DNA from: Tubiluchus corallicola
Lineage: Eukaryota; Priapulida; Priapulimorpha; Priapulimorphida; Tubiluchidae
NCBI GenBank assembly: GCA_030141605.1
Contig: JAQGDQ010000156.1
Coordinates: 248,001 to 312,000, forward strand
Length of the DNA: 64,000 nt
Reading direction: 5' to 3'
Positions 35,391-47,027 of this stretch are shown here, one piece after another. How positions within the stretch are numbered: the first letter of the stretch is position 1; every line of letters begins with the position of its first letter. The notes under the pieces are model-generated. The model saw nothing but the letters and a program-made list of their open reading frames with translations. It searched no databases and was not told the DNA's origin. A program made the translations under genes and the position numbers.

Positions 35391-36180
35391 ACTTTATTTA
35401 TTTTGAGTAGTTTTACAACACACTAACATCTATTACTGATCACAACATTTTTACTGTGTGCAGTGAAGAAGTACACAGTTAGTTAGTTCGAGTATGTAAC
35501 AACTCAATATAGCCAATACAAAAATACAGAACTAGTTCATTAGTTAATACTTAATTGAAATTTACAAAACCCATACAACAGAAACGATTCTCGATGTACA
35601 TAAGCCTATACAAAGTATAAGTTGTACGTTGTAATATACAATGTTGCTACTTAATTCAGAAATCCAATACATGTGTACATCCATGACAGTTAGTGTAGTA
35701 TTACAGTTATTACAGCAGTACATATAGTTGATTCTAGCATAAGTTGTTTATTAATGAGTACTTGATTGAAAAGACAGTCTACATCATAATTTAAAATACC
35801 ATTATACGTAGAATCAATTAGCAAAACGTTTAGTACACTTTGATTGATTATTGCTGATTATAGCTTCGTCCTGATCGCCCGTTTTGAATTTAATGTGCGG
35901 ATGAATATGCGGACAGATCAGTCCATTAGACATCTGAACAATAGACAGGTGAGTGGGAAAATGTATATACGGACTGTCCCGCAGACGCGACTAAACGTCT
36001 TACCCACGCTTCGTACCATAGCCCGTGTGTACACAAATGTTGTCCGAATATTTCAATGCATTTTTGTTGCTTGTACTTCTGCTTAATTTATAAATATAAC
36101 AATGCACACCAATACAAGCAGACACACGGTAAAGTTTAAGTTTGAGCTTTACCCGATGTTTCCGTTAAGATATACAGCGG
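35391..36180. other. No gene seen
   Basis: AT-rich sequence without recognisable elements. Confidence 0.3.
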
Positions 36181-36285
36181 TTACGGCACCTCCAGCCATT
36201 TTTTGATTGTGTAAACAACGACGACGATGCTGATGATGACGCGCGACAGGACTGGCCATCCGATGGGCACCACCGTGTTAATCAC
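36181..36285 (-). CDS. Possible terminal exon with a membrane segment
   Basis: After an acceptor-like ATAGTCAG the minus strand reads VINTVVPIGWPVLSRVIISI, VVVVYTIKKWLEVP, stop (34 codons). Third positions are G/C-rich while the surroundings are AT-rich, as expected of coding sequence. The Val/Ile run could be a C-terminal membrane anchor with a short KKWLEVP tail. No upstream exon was found and the family is unknown. A diverged copy lies at 36729-36789. Confidence 0.3.
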   Translation of the reverse strand: MINTVVPIGWPVLSRVIISIVVVVYTIKKWLEVP

Positions 36286-36728
36286 CTGACTATGCCCGGT
36301 CCAGTGTGATTTACTCATGTGTGACTGAGTAACGTCTCTAGTTTTCGCATTTTGACTCCTATCTCGGACCCTTAAACCTTCCAACCTTTTTTCAGGTGTG
36401 TATCTCGCAAGTTTTATGATCCTACTAGGTACTATAGCTTTAAAGTTATTCAAGTTTTCACATTTTGGTATCTATTTTGGCCTTTTAAGCAATTCCATAT
36501 ATAGTTTTAACAACCATCTCGCCTATACACCAGGTTTTCGCCTTGTCTAATTTCATGTTCTGCGTGCGATAGTTTCGAGTTATTCAATGTTATGTGTTGT
36601 GCTGACCAGTGCTTACTCTCCCTGATCCTTTAACAGAAGTCACCAATCGCCATTGTTTATGCCAGGTGTCTAACCGTCTATCCTGCAGGTTTCTTGACTT
36701 TAGATCTCGGTTTTTGGGAGCTAACATG

Positions 36729-36830
36729 AATCGCTGATTGTGTCCCAACAACGACAACGGCAAGTTCAACGCGTGTTAGGACTGACCATTTAGGCACGAT
36801 TCTTGGATGGGTCCAAGTGTGTAATTAACA
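36729..36830 (-). repeat. Diverged copy of the 36.2-kb exon-like segment
   Basis: Minus-strand ATGGTCAGTCCTAACACGCG and GTCGTTGTTGGGACACAATC parallel ATGGCCAGTCCTGTCGCGCG and GTCGTTGTTTACACAATC at 36197-36258. The neighbouring GGTCCAAGTGTG also has a counterpart (GGTCCAGTGTGA, 36299). This suggests a local tandem duplication of a few hundred bases. Confidence 0.5.
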
Positions 36831-37149
36831 GTGATAGTCAAGCAACTAGTTTGTTGTGGTACCGCAATAAGATTTGAATAACAGGGAAAATTTTTATTAA
36901 ACACGTTTGGCTGGATGCAACTTTGATGAAGCATGAAGTCACTGCAGTGATAAATGGGATTAGTTGACTGCGTACTATAATCGTTACTTGGCAGTGTGAT
37001 GTCACGCGAAATTGCTTTTATTGATGATGTAAGGTTTGACGTGTGAGATAATAACATATCGAAAACAGCGTTTAGTGATATTGGATAGTACGAAAATTGG
37101 AAAATTGAGCTGTACACGGGTGAAAGCTATCGAATATAGAAATGCGTTC

Positions 37150-37600
37150 TAGCATAAGAAGAAAACCCTCCACTTACATAAAGCTTAAAAATTCGTCTCC
37201 AAATTTTATACCACTTACATACTAGCTTTTCGTATGCACGGCTTGCATCGGCCGTAACGCTGTATAAAACGTGTATATTTAAACAACCCGCGATGACCTT
37301 TAGGCGCGGCCATTTTGATGGTAGATCGTTTGAAACAAGTTTTGATAACATTAAGTAAAGTTTGAAAAATAATCAGAGCATTCGTAGCATACACGTTGCT
37401 AATTAAGTAAAATTTGAAATTACTGTATCTTGTCAATAAGATTAAAAATACGCTTTTGGCTAGTGAGTGGCGCACCCTGAAGGGTGAGCCAGCGACATTT
37501 TACCAATTTGCACAAGCATTTCAAATTATTTGTCTAGTTTCAAAGTCTCTCCAGCAGGTAAGTGAAATGGTAAGTAATATAAATTTGCACGGAAAGTTTA
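37150..37600. repeat. Dispersed repeat R1, copy 1
   Basis: Shares TTACATAAAGCTTAAAAATTC, GATCGTTTGAAACAAGTTTT and AATAATCAGAGCATTCGTAG with copies at 42525 and 52395. The longest copy, it ends near CAGCAGGTAAGTGAAATGG. No coding frame or terminal repeats. Confidence 0.75.
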
Positions 37601-39150
37601 TTGGGTCATAATTTAACATTGCCTTTTCTTCCCCTGATTTACGTGGCGTAGTGACGTCATGTAATGGCGCTGTCGGAACAGTATTGCAGGAGATTTAAAA
37701 TGAAAACAAACGAAAATTCCTTTCAACCCGAATACAGTATGTGCATAAAATTGCTGTAAAGTGCTAAGATTTTTTAACGCGATTTTTCTGAAACCTACTT
37801 CAGGCGCCCCTTTTCTTGTCCTTTTTAAGCTACTGAGTTGTCACGTTTTCAGTAAGGCTTAAATTCGTGTCGTTTCGTTGGATTTGTCTGAGGTTTAAGT
37901 AGTTCTGTATCTCTTTTGTACAAAAGCTTTCCCACAATGCCTAATGAAAATTATTACATTTTGACTTTTGGACATTGTAATGAGCTTTATGGGAAAATGC
38001 AGCTACGGTCTAGCACAGAAGAGCCCGATAAACAGTTTATTATCAAACAGGGAAAACAACGTGTCTACGCAAGCTAAAAGAAACTTTGAGAATGTGTCTG
38101 GTTGAAACGCTATCTTGCAGACACACAAAGATTCATTTTGTTTCAAACTCGGCAACGTATCTGTAGTTTTCAAATTGAAAGTATTAAAGATTTTTTGCTC
38201 GATTGCCCTTTGCTAGTAGAGAGGAACTGGAAGGACGACTATCAACCTATACCAAACAAATACATTATCTTTTAATATAAATAACATTGACCCGCAATTA
38301 AAAATTTCAGTTTTTCTTTCTGGTAGTTCTCTACTAAGCTATGAACAGAACACCATCGTATTTCACCTGGTACAGCAATACATTGATTCATCTAACGGTT
38401 TTAATAATCTTAATTAATAATTGGAATAGTTATACATATTTTGTGATAGATTTGTTTTTCCTGTTAAACTGTACTCCTGTAAAAAAATTTGCCGCCTGAG
38501 GCAACTCGATCAGCATTTATTTGCTGTTTGTCAAAGGCATTTATTTCAAATATCTCAGTAACTGAATAATCTCAGTAACGTTTCTTTTCTGTTTCGTTTG
38601 TATTGCATGGGATCGCTAGCTTTTGTCAATCGTCTAGTTTTATCCACTTATATACATGTAATATTAATTAGTACTTAATAACGGTAATTAGTAACAGAAA
38701 TTAATTATGCATGTGTATTAATATTTATTAATGTATTATTAATTAGTGATCAGAAATTTAAAAGTTTTCACAGGCAAAATCAAACGGTACTAATTTGCAG
38801 TTAACTCACCAGTTTGGCGATTAAATATTATAAGATGTGTGTTTTGTAATGTCATCGCGCTTATTAAACAACTTTAATTTGCTTTTGTTGGGCTAAAATC
38901 ACGGGGGTTGTTTTCTTAGATTTGCAAAAAGCAGCGCATTTTGCTTGAAACAAGTTGGAATTCATTTATTAGGGCTGACTAAGTTTACGTACGTTGATGC
39001 CTTAAACATGTACAGAATAACATTATTGTGTATTAATAACAAATTATTGCTTATTAGCAGACATTTATTAACAAATTATTGCAGCATGTACCAATTTACA
39101 TTAAGCATTTTCATAATTATCAAATAATTCTAACAGTTTTATTTCTGACT
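37601..39150. other. No gene seen
   Basis: AT-rich sequence without recognisable elements. Confidence 0.3.
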
Positions 39151-39300
39151 GACCGACTGGATGAGTGAATGAATAAATGAATGATTGAATGAAGGAAAGA
39201 ATGAATGAATGAAAGAAAGAGAGAAAGAATAAATGAATGAATGAACGAGCTACCGATCGAACGAACACACGAACGAACGAACGAATGAATGAACGAATCC
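39151..39300. repeat. (GAAT)n / (GAAC)n microsatellite
   Basis: Imperfect tetranucleotide run, mainly GAATGAATGAAT turning into GAACGAACGAAC. Confidence 0.85.
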
Positions 39301-39658
39301 TTTTTTCAGAATTTCTTCCTTGTAATAGTTAAAACATACAAAATAGTAAATATCGCATTGTAAAATAAAGTCTTATTACAGTCCCAACGGAAAAAAAACT
39401 CACTTATGCGGGATAGTCGTATGTGTATATATTCTGCAAAAGTGTTGCCTAGTGACAATGAGTATTTTTGACTCTCTGTGAATCGTACGCCCGCAAGCCT
39501 CGACTGACAAGAACGCGCTGGCTTCTTGTCTGTGGTGTTCCTGTACAAGATTCGATTTTTGAACTCATTCCTATTTCGGACAGCTTTCGGTAATTATGCA
39601 TAAAATGTCGGTAAGCTTACAGTACTTTTTTACCTTTATATCAGTAACATCTGGAAGA

Positions 39659-39659
39659 T

Positions 39660-39697
<38 letters not shown>

Positions 39698-39725
39698 CGT
39701 GCGTGTGCGTGCGTGCGTGCGTGTT
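39659..39725. repeat. (GT)n / (GCGT)n microsatellite
   Basis: About 34 bases of GTGTGT followed by GCGTGCGTGCGT. Confidence 0.9.
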
Positions 39726-39870
39726 TCTCAGTTCAGTTATAAATATAACACAGCCTAGATTTATAGCAGCGACATTAACCGTCGCCTTTTATACTGGCAT
39801 TATAAAGTGATTCTGTAATTTAGTTATTATTCATTCTCGAGAAATCCTCTCCAGTCTGTATCTAGTAATT

Positions 39871-40081
39871 TTCTAGTAGGTGTGTAATATTTGTGAATTA
39901 TCTAGTAGGTATGTAATATTTCCTGAATTATCTAGTAGGTTATGTACTATTACCTGGAATTATATAGTAGGTGTGTAATGTTACCTTAATTATCTAGTAG
40001 GTATGTAATATTACCTGAATTATCTAGTAGATCTGTAATATTAGCTGACTTATCTATTAGGTGTGTAACATTAGTTGAAGG
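39871..40081. repeat. 30-bp minisatellite, seven units
   Basis: Unit TCTAGTAGGTATGTAATATT ACCTGAATTA, 29-31 bases each, with a few substitutions per unit. The array sits in otherwise plain AT-rich sequence. Confidence 0.9.
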
Positions 40082-42524
40082 AAATGTCAGTTTCGATTTT
40101 TGCACAATATACATAATTATATAGTAATTTACGAAGTTTCCATAATCCTGATCTTGAGCAATTTTTTATCAGACAGGCGTGTTGTGCACTAAATCGCTTT
40201 GTTGCACATTCGCTTGCTTGATCCACTTAGTATGCACGGCTGGATTATCCAATAGGCTAGTTACAGAGTTACAGACTGCAGCCCATGGGCCCTCAAGATT
40301 GGGGACCCTACTAAAACATTTTCGTTTTAGCATTTAAAGATATTTAACAAAACAGATATTTTATTGACAAACAAAAGATAGCTGTTCTGGTTTATTAAGA
40401 GAATTTACAAAAATTTTACTTCAAGCTATGTAAAAGTCGCTAAAATATATCACGAGTAAAAATGTTCGAAGATGGGTGCATCCGGGCGAATTAGAGGGTG
40501 GTTCCGTCATTAACTTAGGGGCCCCAAAAGGTCACAATCCGGCCCTGCTATGCATGCTGCTATACGTAAGTTGACTACAGGGAAATAAGTTTATCAGAAT
40601 AATGATGTATTTTGTGGTTTGTGCACTTATCTGTGACATTTTTCTCCTCACGTGTCATTAGTTAACCATAAAAAGCCTGCCGAGTGCCGGATTCGATGCA
40701 GCATTGAGCACTATGAGCCTAGAAGTAGCATCGAGCCGATAATCGAAGTTTTGAAGTACCACTTTTGAGTGATCTTTGTACTTGATCAGCATCTGCGTTT
40801 TTCTGTTACTTACCTTTGCTATATATTGCAATGAATTGTGCTCACGGGAACAAAGTTATTTAAGTTAATGACCAGGACATCAGATAATCGTTTACTAGTT
40901 TAATAGTTTAATTTGTGGTACGTTTCCTCCCATGTCATTCATTACTTAACAAGAAATAGACTTGCCAGCTATGCTTTGTAATTAAAATGATGTTTTGCGT
41001 ACTGTCAGTTCGTCAACGATAGTTTTTTCCTGTTGTTGATGTGTTTGCAGCGTGATTAGTTTAAATTGTAACGTTTTATATTAATTAGTTAATTTGCTGT
41101 GAAGCAGATTATGATTATGTGTATTATAAATATATTGCAAAATTCTGATAATCAAGAATGTGATCAGTAATAAGAAGTCGTCTAGTTTATCAGGTGAATA
41201 TCAGAAAATTAAAAAAATGGGTACACAAAAGCATAAAATAATCCGCGTAATTTATTTATTTGTTAAATTTACAAATTAATTTAACATTGTGTAGCTTGAA
41301 TTGTGGTATTTCTTCTTTGACTTTTTATACTATTAATAAAATATGGCATTTTTTGCATTGTATATAATATTTTTATTGTTAAAATATATCTAATTATGTG
41401 ATCTTAGTTATAGATTTTTAATATGGTGTACCATAGTTTAGTTTTTTAAAATGTATGTATGTATGTATGTATACGCATTTGGCTTTAAGCTGAAATAAAT
41501 AGATTAACTAAAATTAACTAAGTACGGGATCGTTTATTAGCACATGGTAGGTTTCATTGGCCGTGCGTCCAATACGAGAAAAATGAAGCGATTAATAAGA
41601 ATAAGCTGATCCCGTTTAGGCAAATGTTCTGAGTATAAGCCTGTGTGCCAGCCATGGCTACCCATTAAATTTTTATTGCAAGTAATAGACTCGCTTCACT
41701 GCGGTATTGTGTACATCTTGATTTCTCCATTTTCAATAATTTGATGGGAGTGACTATTAAGCCTATTCCGGATATGTTGTAAGGTTAGCCAGAAAATTCT
41801 GTTTATAAATGTCGTGAGGGGCTGTTGGTCCTCACTCTTCAGCCCTTCCTGACGCCGCCACCACCTCTGGTTTAAGGTTATTTCAAGGTTGTTTCGGGCG
41901 CTGTAATGGTTAGAAGATTGAGATTAGATGTTTTTTTCACAAAATCGATGTTCACACGACCATTCATCTTGCTTTCAGACTTTTAAATGTTAATTTTCTG
42001 TTTGTGTATGAACATCATGCCACAAATAGTTTGCCGGATGACTTCTTTTAGAACTTTATGGAAGCTACTAGCTATTTAGGAAATCTTGCTAAAAAGAAAT
42101 TGAAACAACACCACGTTTCAGTTCACCACTGTGAACTATTTTCAAGTAAAAGTAAAAATTAAAAAGGTAAAAGGTACAAAGATTCCACAATGCATTTTTA
42201 TCAGGGAAAAGGTACACAGTACGAAAAAAACACGAGAAAAACATAAAAAATGACTAAACACAATAATTAATTTGGCACACAATCCAGACCATCCGTCGCT
42301 GCATGGATGAATCCCAATCCCAGTTACAGCCGCCGCACATTTCAGATGAATGTGAATACGCCCTAATAAACTTGGAAAATGTAAACTGGCAAGTACATTC
42401 GATGGTGAAGCGAGCAAATGAGGTAATGCGTAATTAAATATACCTACCCGAGAGACTAAGGGCGATTTACGAAGACCTTGCGAGATTCTGCTCAAGTAAG
42501 ATAATTCACGCTTCATTAACGCAC
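40082..42524. other. No gene seen
   Basis: AT-rich. GTATGTATGTATGTAT at about 41455, followed by GAAATAAATAGATTAAC, may be another LINE 3' end. The 42142-42567 minus-strand frame has no domain. Confidence 0.3.
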
Positions 42525-42885
42525 AAGGAAACCCTTTACTTACACAAAGCTTAAAGCTTTGTATCACCTACATAGTACATATTGACTTATTGTGCCCAGA
42601 CTTGTAACAGCAGTAACGGTGTATAAACCTTGAAAATCTAAACTCCTGCGATGACTGTTCGCGCAGCCATTTTGACTGAAAGTAATTTGAAACAAGTTTA
42701 GATAACAATGCGTGAAGTTTGAAAAAATAATCAGAGCATTCGTAGCACACACCCTTAGTAGCTATTAAAGCTATGTATAAATCACTGCACTTTAACAATA
42801 CGTTTTTGTTGAGTCAATGGTTCAAACTGGTAAGGTGCGTAAATGAATTTTCTTTTCTAGTTACATAAGTATCTGAAGTAGGTAA
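42525..42885. repeat. Dispersed repeat R1, copy 2
   Basis: TTACACAAAGCTTAAAGC, TTTGAAACAAGTTTAGATAAC and AATAATCAGAGCATTCGTAG align with copy 1 at 37150. It is followed at once by R3, so R1 and R3 may be parts of one element. Confidence 0.75.
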
Positions 42886-42891
42886 GCGTAA

Positions 42892-43066
42892 TGTTAAAGG
42901 AAGACTGGATGATTTTTCATATACTGCCCTATTTCAAGTCCGGTAAAAAGTATACGTTTTAACGCAATTAATACTGCAAAAGCGTTTCGATAATTAAATA
43001 AAAGATTAAAAACTTAATGAACGGCGGGCGAGCCCAACTATTGATGACATCACAAACTAAATATAC
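42892..43066. repeat. Dispersed repeat R3, copy 1
   Basis: From TTAAAGGAAGACTGGATGAT to GATGACATCACAAACTAA, including AACGGCGGGCGAGCCCAA. About 174 bases, matching 48892-49065 closely. Confidence 0.85.
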
Positions 43067-43795
43067 ATAGACAACAGCAAATAACAATAAAGGCAACGCT
43101 CAACCAAAAAGGGAAAAGTAAAAAAAAACATTTTAAAGACAACAGGCAGAAGTCAATTACACATAGAAAAGGCAAAAAAGGCAACAGATAAAAACGCAAA
43201 GACAAAAAGGCAAACATAAAACACAAAGGCAAAAATGTGCTTATACACCACAAATGCTTTTTAGGAAACCGCTGGATATATTATAAACATTTTTGAAGCC
43301 ACCTAGTCACTATACTTTATAGAAAATTTTCTGCCTTCTTTTTGATCTATGATCCGCTCTTCTGCAGCAGCTTGCTTGCTTCGGTCATTTTGTGTATTGA
43401 TCAACGTCAGATAAATGTTGTTGTATCAGCAGGATATGAACTTAATAATATTATTGTATAATTATATTGTATTAAAACATCCCCCGTGTTTTCTGGTAGT
43501 GCCTTGTACACCCTGGGAATACGTGAAGTAAGTGAATAATTAATGAATGCGATTGTTATAGTCTTCTAATAGTCTGTTTAATGCACTTTACTAGTAGGTC
43601 CATTGTATGCAGGGACGTCATTGTATGAACACTGAATGATTAAACTGACTTTCGCTGTTATGCAATGCGATGTGTGCATGGATTTTCACAAACATGCATT
43701 GTATCAAACATGACATGTAAATATTTGGTAAATAGAGACGATGTCTATCTATCTGTCTATCTAAGTCAGAAAGAGATTCGGGTTTTCTGTTTGCT
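43067..43795. other. No gene seen
   Basis: A-rich block with AAAGGCAAA-type words (43080-43240), then AT-rich sequence. A short CTATCTATCTGTCTATC run lies at 43743. Confidence 0.3.
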
Positions 43796-44440
43796 GATAT
43801 TTAGATATTTAGATATTTATTAGTGTCAAAAATACATAAATACAAAAAAAAAACAAGTTGTACCGGGTACATACAATTTCAATTTTGAAATATAATGACA
43901 CTATATACAAACAAAACAATTATTAATAAAACAAATATTATTAAGTTTTCCTGTTAGTTATATTAGTTATTTACATGAAATTTTTAATGGTTAATATTTA
44001 CTAATAAAAATTCATTAAGCCTCATTTTCAGTGATATGATTATTACGTAGTATACCTGTTCATTGTGTCTTAGAAACCCTTTTTCAACATAATCAATAAA
44101 TACCTGAATTACTTCTAAATCATTACTTCCAATCAAGAATAAAAAATTGTCAGCATCGCTCATGAAGAAAAATTCTAACATAATTACATTGATGTGATTA
44201 TATAATTTTCCTCTAAAATCATTGTAATATGGGCATTTTATAAGAAAATGTAATTCGTTTTCGATTTCATTTCTTAAACAGTATGAGCATATACGATTCT
44301 CAGCTGGGATTTTTCTAGGTTTGACGTATCTCCCTCTTTCAATACATAAAGTATGAGAGCTGATTCTCAGTTTTGTAAATTTCGTTATAGCATATTTGGA
44401 ATAAACAGAAAGTAAATAGTTTTCTAGTTGATATTGTTTT
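43796..44440 (-). mobile_element. Decayed LINE 3' part with ORF2 C terminus and (AAATATCT)n tail
   Basis: On the minus strand an uninterrupted frame from about 44430 to a TAA at 43984 reads KLRISSHTLCIERGRYVKP, then NRICSYCLRNEIENELHFLI and KCPYYNDFR. This is the Cys-rich C-terminal domain of CR1/Jockey-type ORF2 (IE.GR....R.C..C....E.HFL..C..Y...R). The element ends with AATAAATATCTAAATATC, an 8-bp tandem tail. The rest of the element is missing. Confidence 0.75.
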
Positions 44441-44599
44441 TTGAAGGTTCGATACGTTCGCAGTTTGTTTTGTCGAAGGGGCCTGGCGCTGAAGGGAAAA
44501 CAAGAATAAGTTACGTCGTTTTACAAAATGAACACATAAAATGAAGGAAAACAGATACATAATTTATTGATTTTTTGAAGTGCATTGCAATGCAGAGCT

Positions 44600-44790
44600 C
44601 TTTTACTTAAGCATCAGACCAGACGGTTTAGACACGTGAGTGGTAACGCGCCCGCTTTCCGTCTGGGAGGTCGTGAGTTCGATAGAGCAACCGGGTCGTA
44701 CAATGACTTAAAAATAGTATGTGCTGTTGCCTTGATGGCGCGTGGTATTTATGGTAAAATTGGGGTAATAATAGGCTCTGCTATGTAGTT
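44600..44790 (+). mobile_element. tRNA-derived SINE fragment
   Basis: GTGAGTGGTAACGCGCCCGC carries an A-box-like head. TTTCCGTCTGGGAGGTC, GTGAGTTCGATAG (B-box-like) and ACCGGGTCGTACAA then follow at tRNA spacing. The body reads GACTTAAAAATAGTATGTGC and TGTTGCCTTGATGGCGCG. This head plus body arrangement is typical of invertebrate SINEs; it is not a tRNA gene because the stems are broken. Confidence 0.65.
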
Positions 44791-44949
44791 GTAGATTGTT
44801 ATTTACAGTTGGCCCAAAAGCTCTTTAGAACTTATGGTAATTGTTCATTCTGAAAGCCGACTTTAAATAAACTTTATTATAAAAGCATCTGACGAAAAAG
44901 TTTCCTAATTGATTTTTAGATTTAGATTTTAATGAATATTAACTGTTCA

Positions 44950-45019
44950 ACAGTAATTATTCGTGTTACGTTTAATAACATTTTACAGTAATTATTCGTG
45001 TTACGTTTAATAACATTTT
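44950..45019. repeat. 35-bp tandem duplication
   Basis: Two adjacent copies of ACAGTAATTATTCGTGTTAC plus GTTTAATAACATTTT with no mismatch. Confidence 0.95.
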
Positions 45020-47027
45020 AATTACCATCACATTATAACTGCCCCGATAAATTTGTTTATAAAACACAAAATAGCTGAAGCTGTTTCTGTACATACTTTG
45101 CTTTTGTCATTCAGCTGTTCAGTGGTGCTGACGATGCAAAACTTATTTGCCAAAACTGTTACAAAAGTTTCGGCAATTTTTGATGACAAGGCAAAATCGT
45201 TAATCTTTTACACGGTTGGCTGTGTGACTTAAACTATCAATTAATCATGTGCAGATTGATCAATGCGGTTTGGAGAAAGGCCTCCATGCTAATCTAATAA
45301 ACGTCGGACGAATTTATCTTAATGCTATATGTTAATGTTAATGTGCTTTATATTAGTTACTCGATGACTATAGTTGCTCCAACGAAGTGGGGAACTGTAA
45401 AGTTATCGGTTCTGTCTGTCTGTATGTATGTCTGTCTGTCACTATTTTTCTCGGCCGTAATGTAGTCATTTGGTATCTGGTTTACAGGAAGGGTACGGGT
45501 CAAACTCGGAACCTATTATTTTTTTGCCAATTGATGCAGATTTGTACTACAATTCGTTTAACAAGGTATTAGTTAACAACAATCATGCAATGAAACATGT
45601 TTTAATTTAACCTCGCACGATAATCTGACCATGCTTTTTTTCACATGCATTTAGTATAACGTTATTTTAAGTGTCTGGATCTAAATTTAATTTGAAATAC
45701 AGAATTACGACACACTATATGTTGGTGGTTGTACAGAGATTATAGAGATTTAGTTCCATTTTAAGTGATAATTACAATCTGTGTCAATGCAGAAAATACA
45801 TATTTGTGTATGTCTTCACGAATGTCATTGGGATCACTTAAACGAAATTTACAAAATTGAGCTTACCTGTTGTTTTATTTAATAGTGCAAGTTCTTCATT
45901 ATATACAATAATTCTAACGCTTCACTTTAAATGTAGGTTACCATTTTGTAAAATGTAATTTTTGTAAGCTAATTTTCATAAAACCTGGCTAGGTTTTTTT
46001 CAAAAGCACCAAGAATGAAATTAGTTGATAAAATGATGTCATTTATTAAAATTGCAATACATTAAATATAGCAAGGCAAGAAAGGTGGGGCACGCCCAAA
46101 TGCCACTCAAACCCAATACGTGACTGTACTAATCACAGTATTGATTGCGTCTATGATGATAAACATAATAAAGCATTGTTTACAATACTACAATACATTG
46201 CAAAACTATACCAAACGCCTAGTAAAGCAGTTTAAACAATATATGTATATAAATTCCACACCGCAGAAAAAATAATTTTATATATAATAGTGGCATGTTA
46301 TATATAAAAATTCCACACCACAGAAAAAATATGCAATGTTAAAAGTACCTAAACCTAAAGTTCACACAAAAATTATATTCCTATTTTAGTAGTGGGTGGT
46401 GAGAGGGTGGGTTTTCACATGCAGCAACAGTAGGCAAATGGGTGATTTTCGGCAAGACGACGGATGTCATTCGTTGATTGGTCGGTTAGAAACAATGTGC
46501 GCGACACTGGCGCGCATGCTCACGAACATTCCTTACAAAAACTCATTTATTGCTATTCTATCAATAAATTGACTTTTTTTAATATAATACTATGCTCTAC
46601 AGTATAAATTTGTTGGAAAATGTAATTGCAATTCTAAAATTCGTTGTGTTCTAAACTTTGTAAAAGTTTGCATAGTATAAAATAATTGTAATATTTAGCC
46701 AATATAAATACCGTTTACTATTATCATTGTTGTTGTTGTTGTTGTTATTGTTATTAATATAGTTATTACTGTGTTTTGTTGTGTATTGTGTTGATGATTA
46801 TATGTGGGGGGTTTTGGCTGTGTAGCTTTTTTCTTCACTGTAAGGTATTGCATTGTTTGTATAACGTTTTGTAACTTGTAATTGCAGTTGTGATTGTATG
46901 GATTGTGATCGTCAATAAATGATATCTTAATATGAAATTCACGCCTTTACATGTTTTTGTATACCGTGTATGAATATGAAATATTAATCATGCTGTAATA
47001 CTGATCATTAAGCCATTAGGTTCCTGT
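45020..47027. other. No gene seen
   Basis: AT-rich. Contains a (TCTG)n run at 45411-45440, a paired ATTCCACACC(G/A)CAGAAAAAAT word at about 46251 and 46308, and a short (GTT)n at 46728. Confidence 0.35.

Noticed and set aside
42142-42567. 141-codon minus-strand frame
   Set aside because: Overlaps the edge of repeat R1; no recognisable domain and no conserved pattern.
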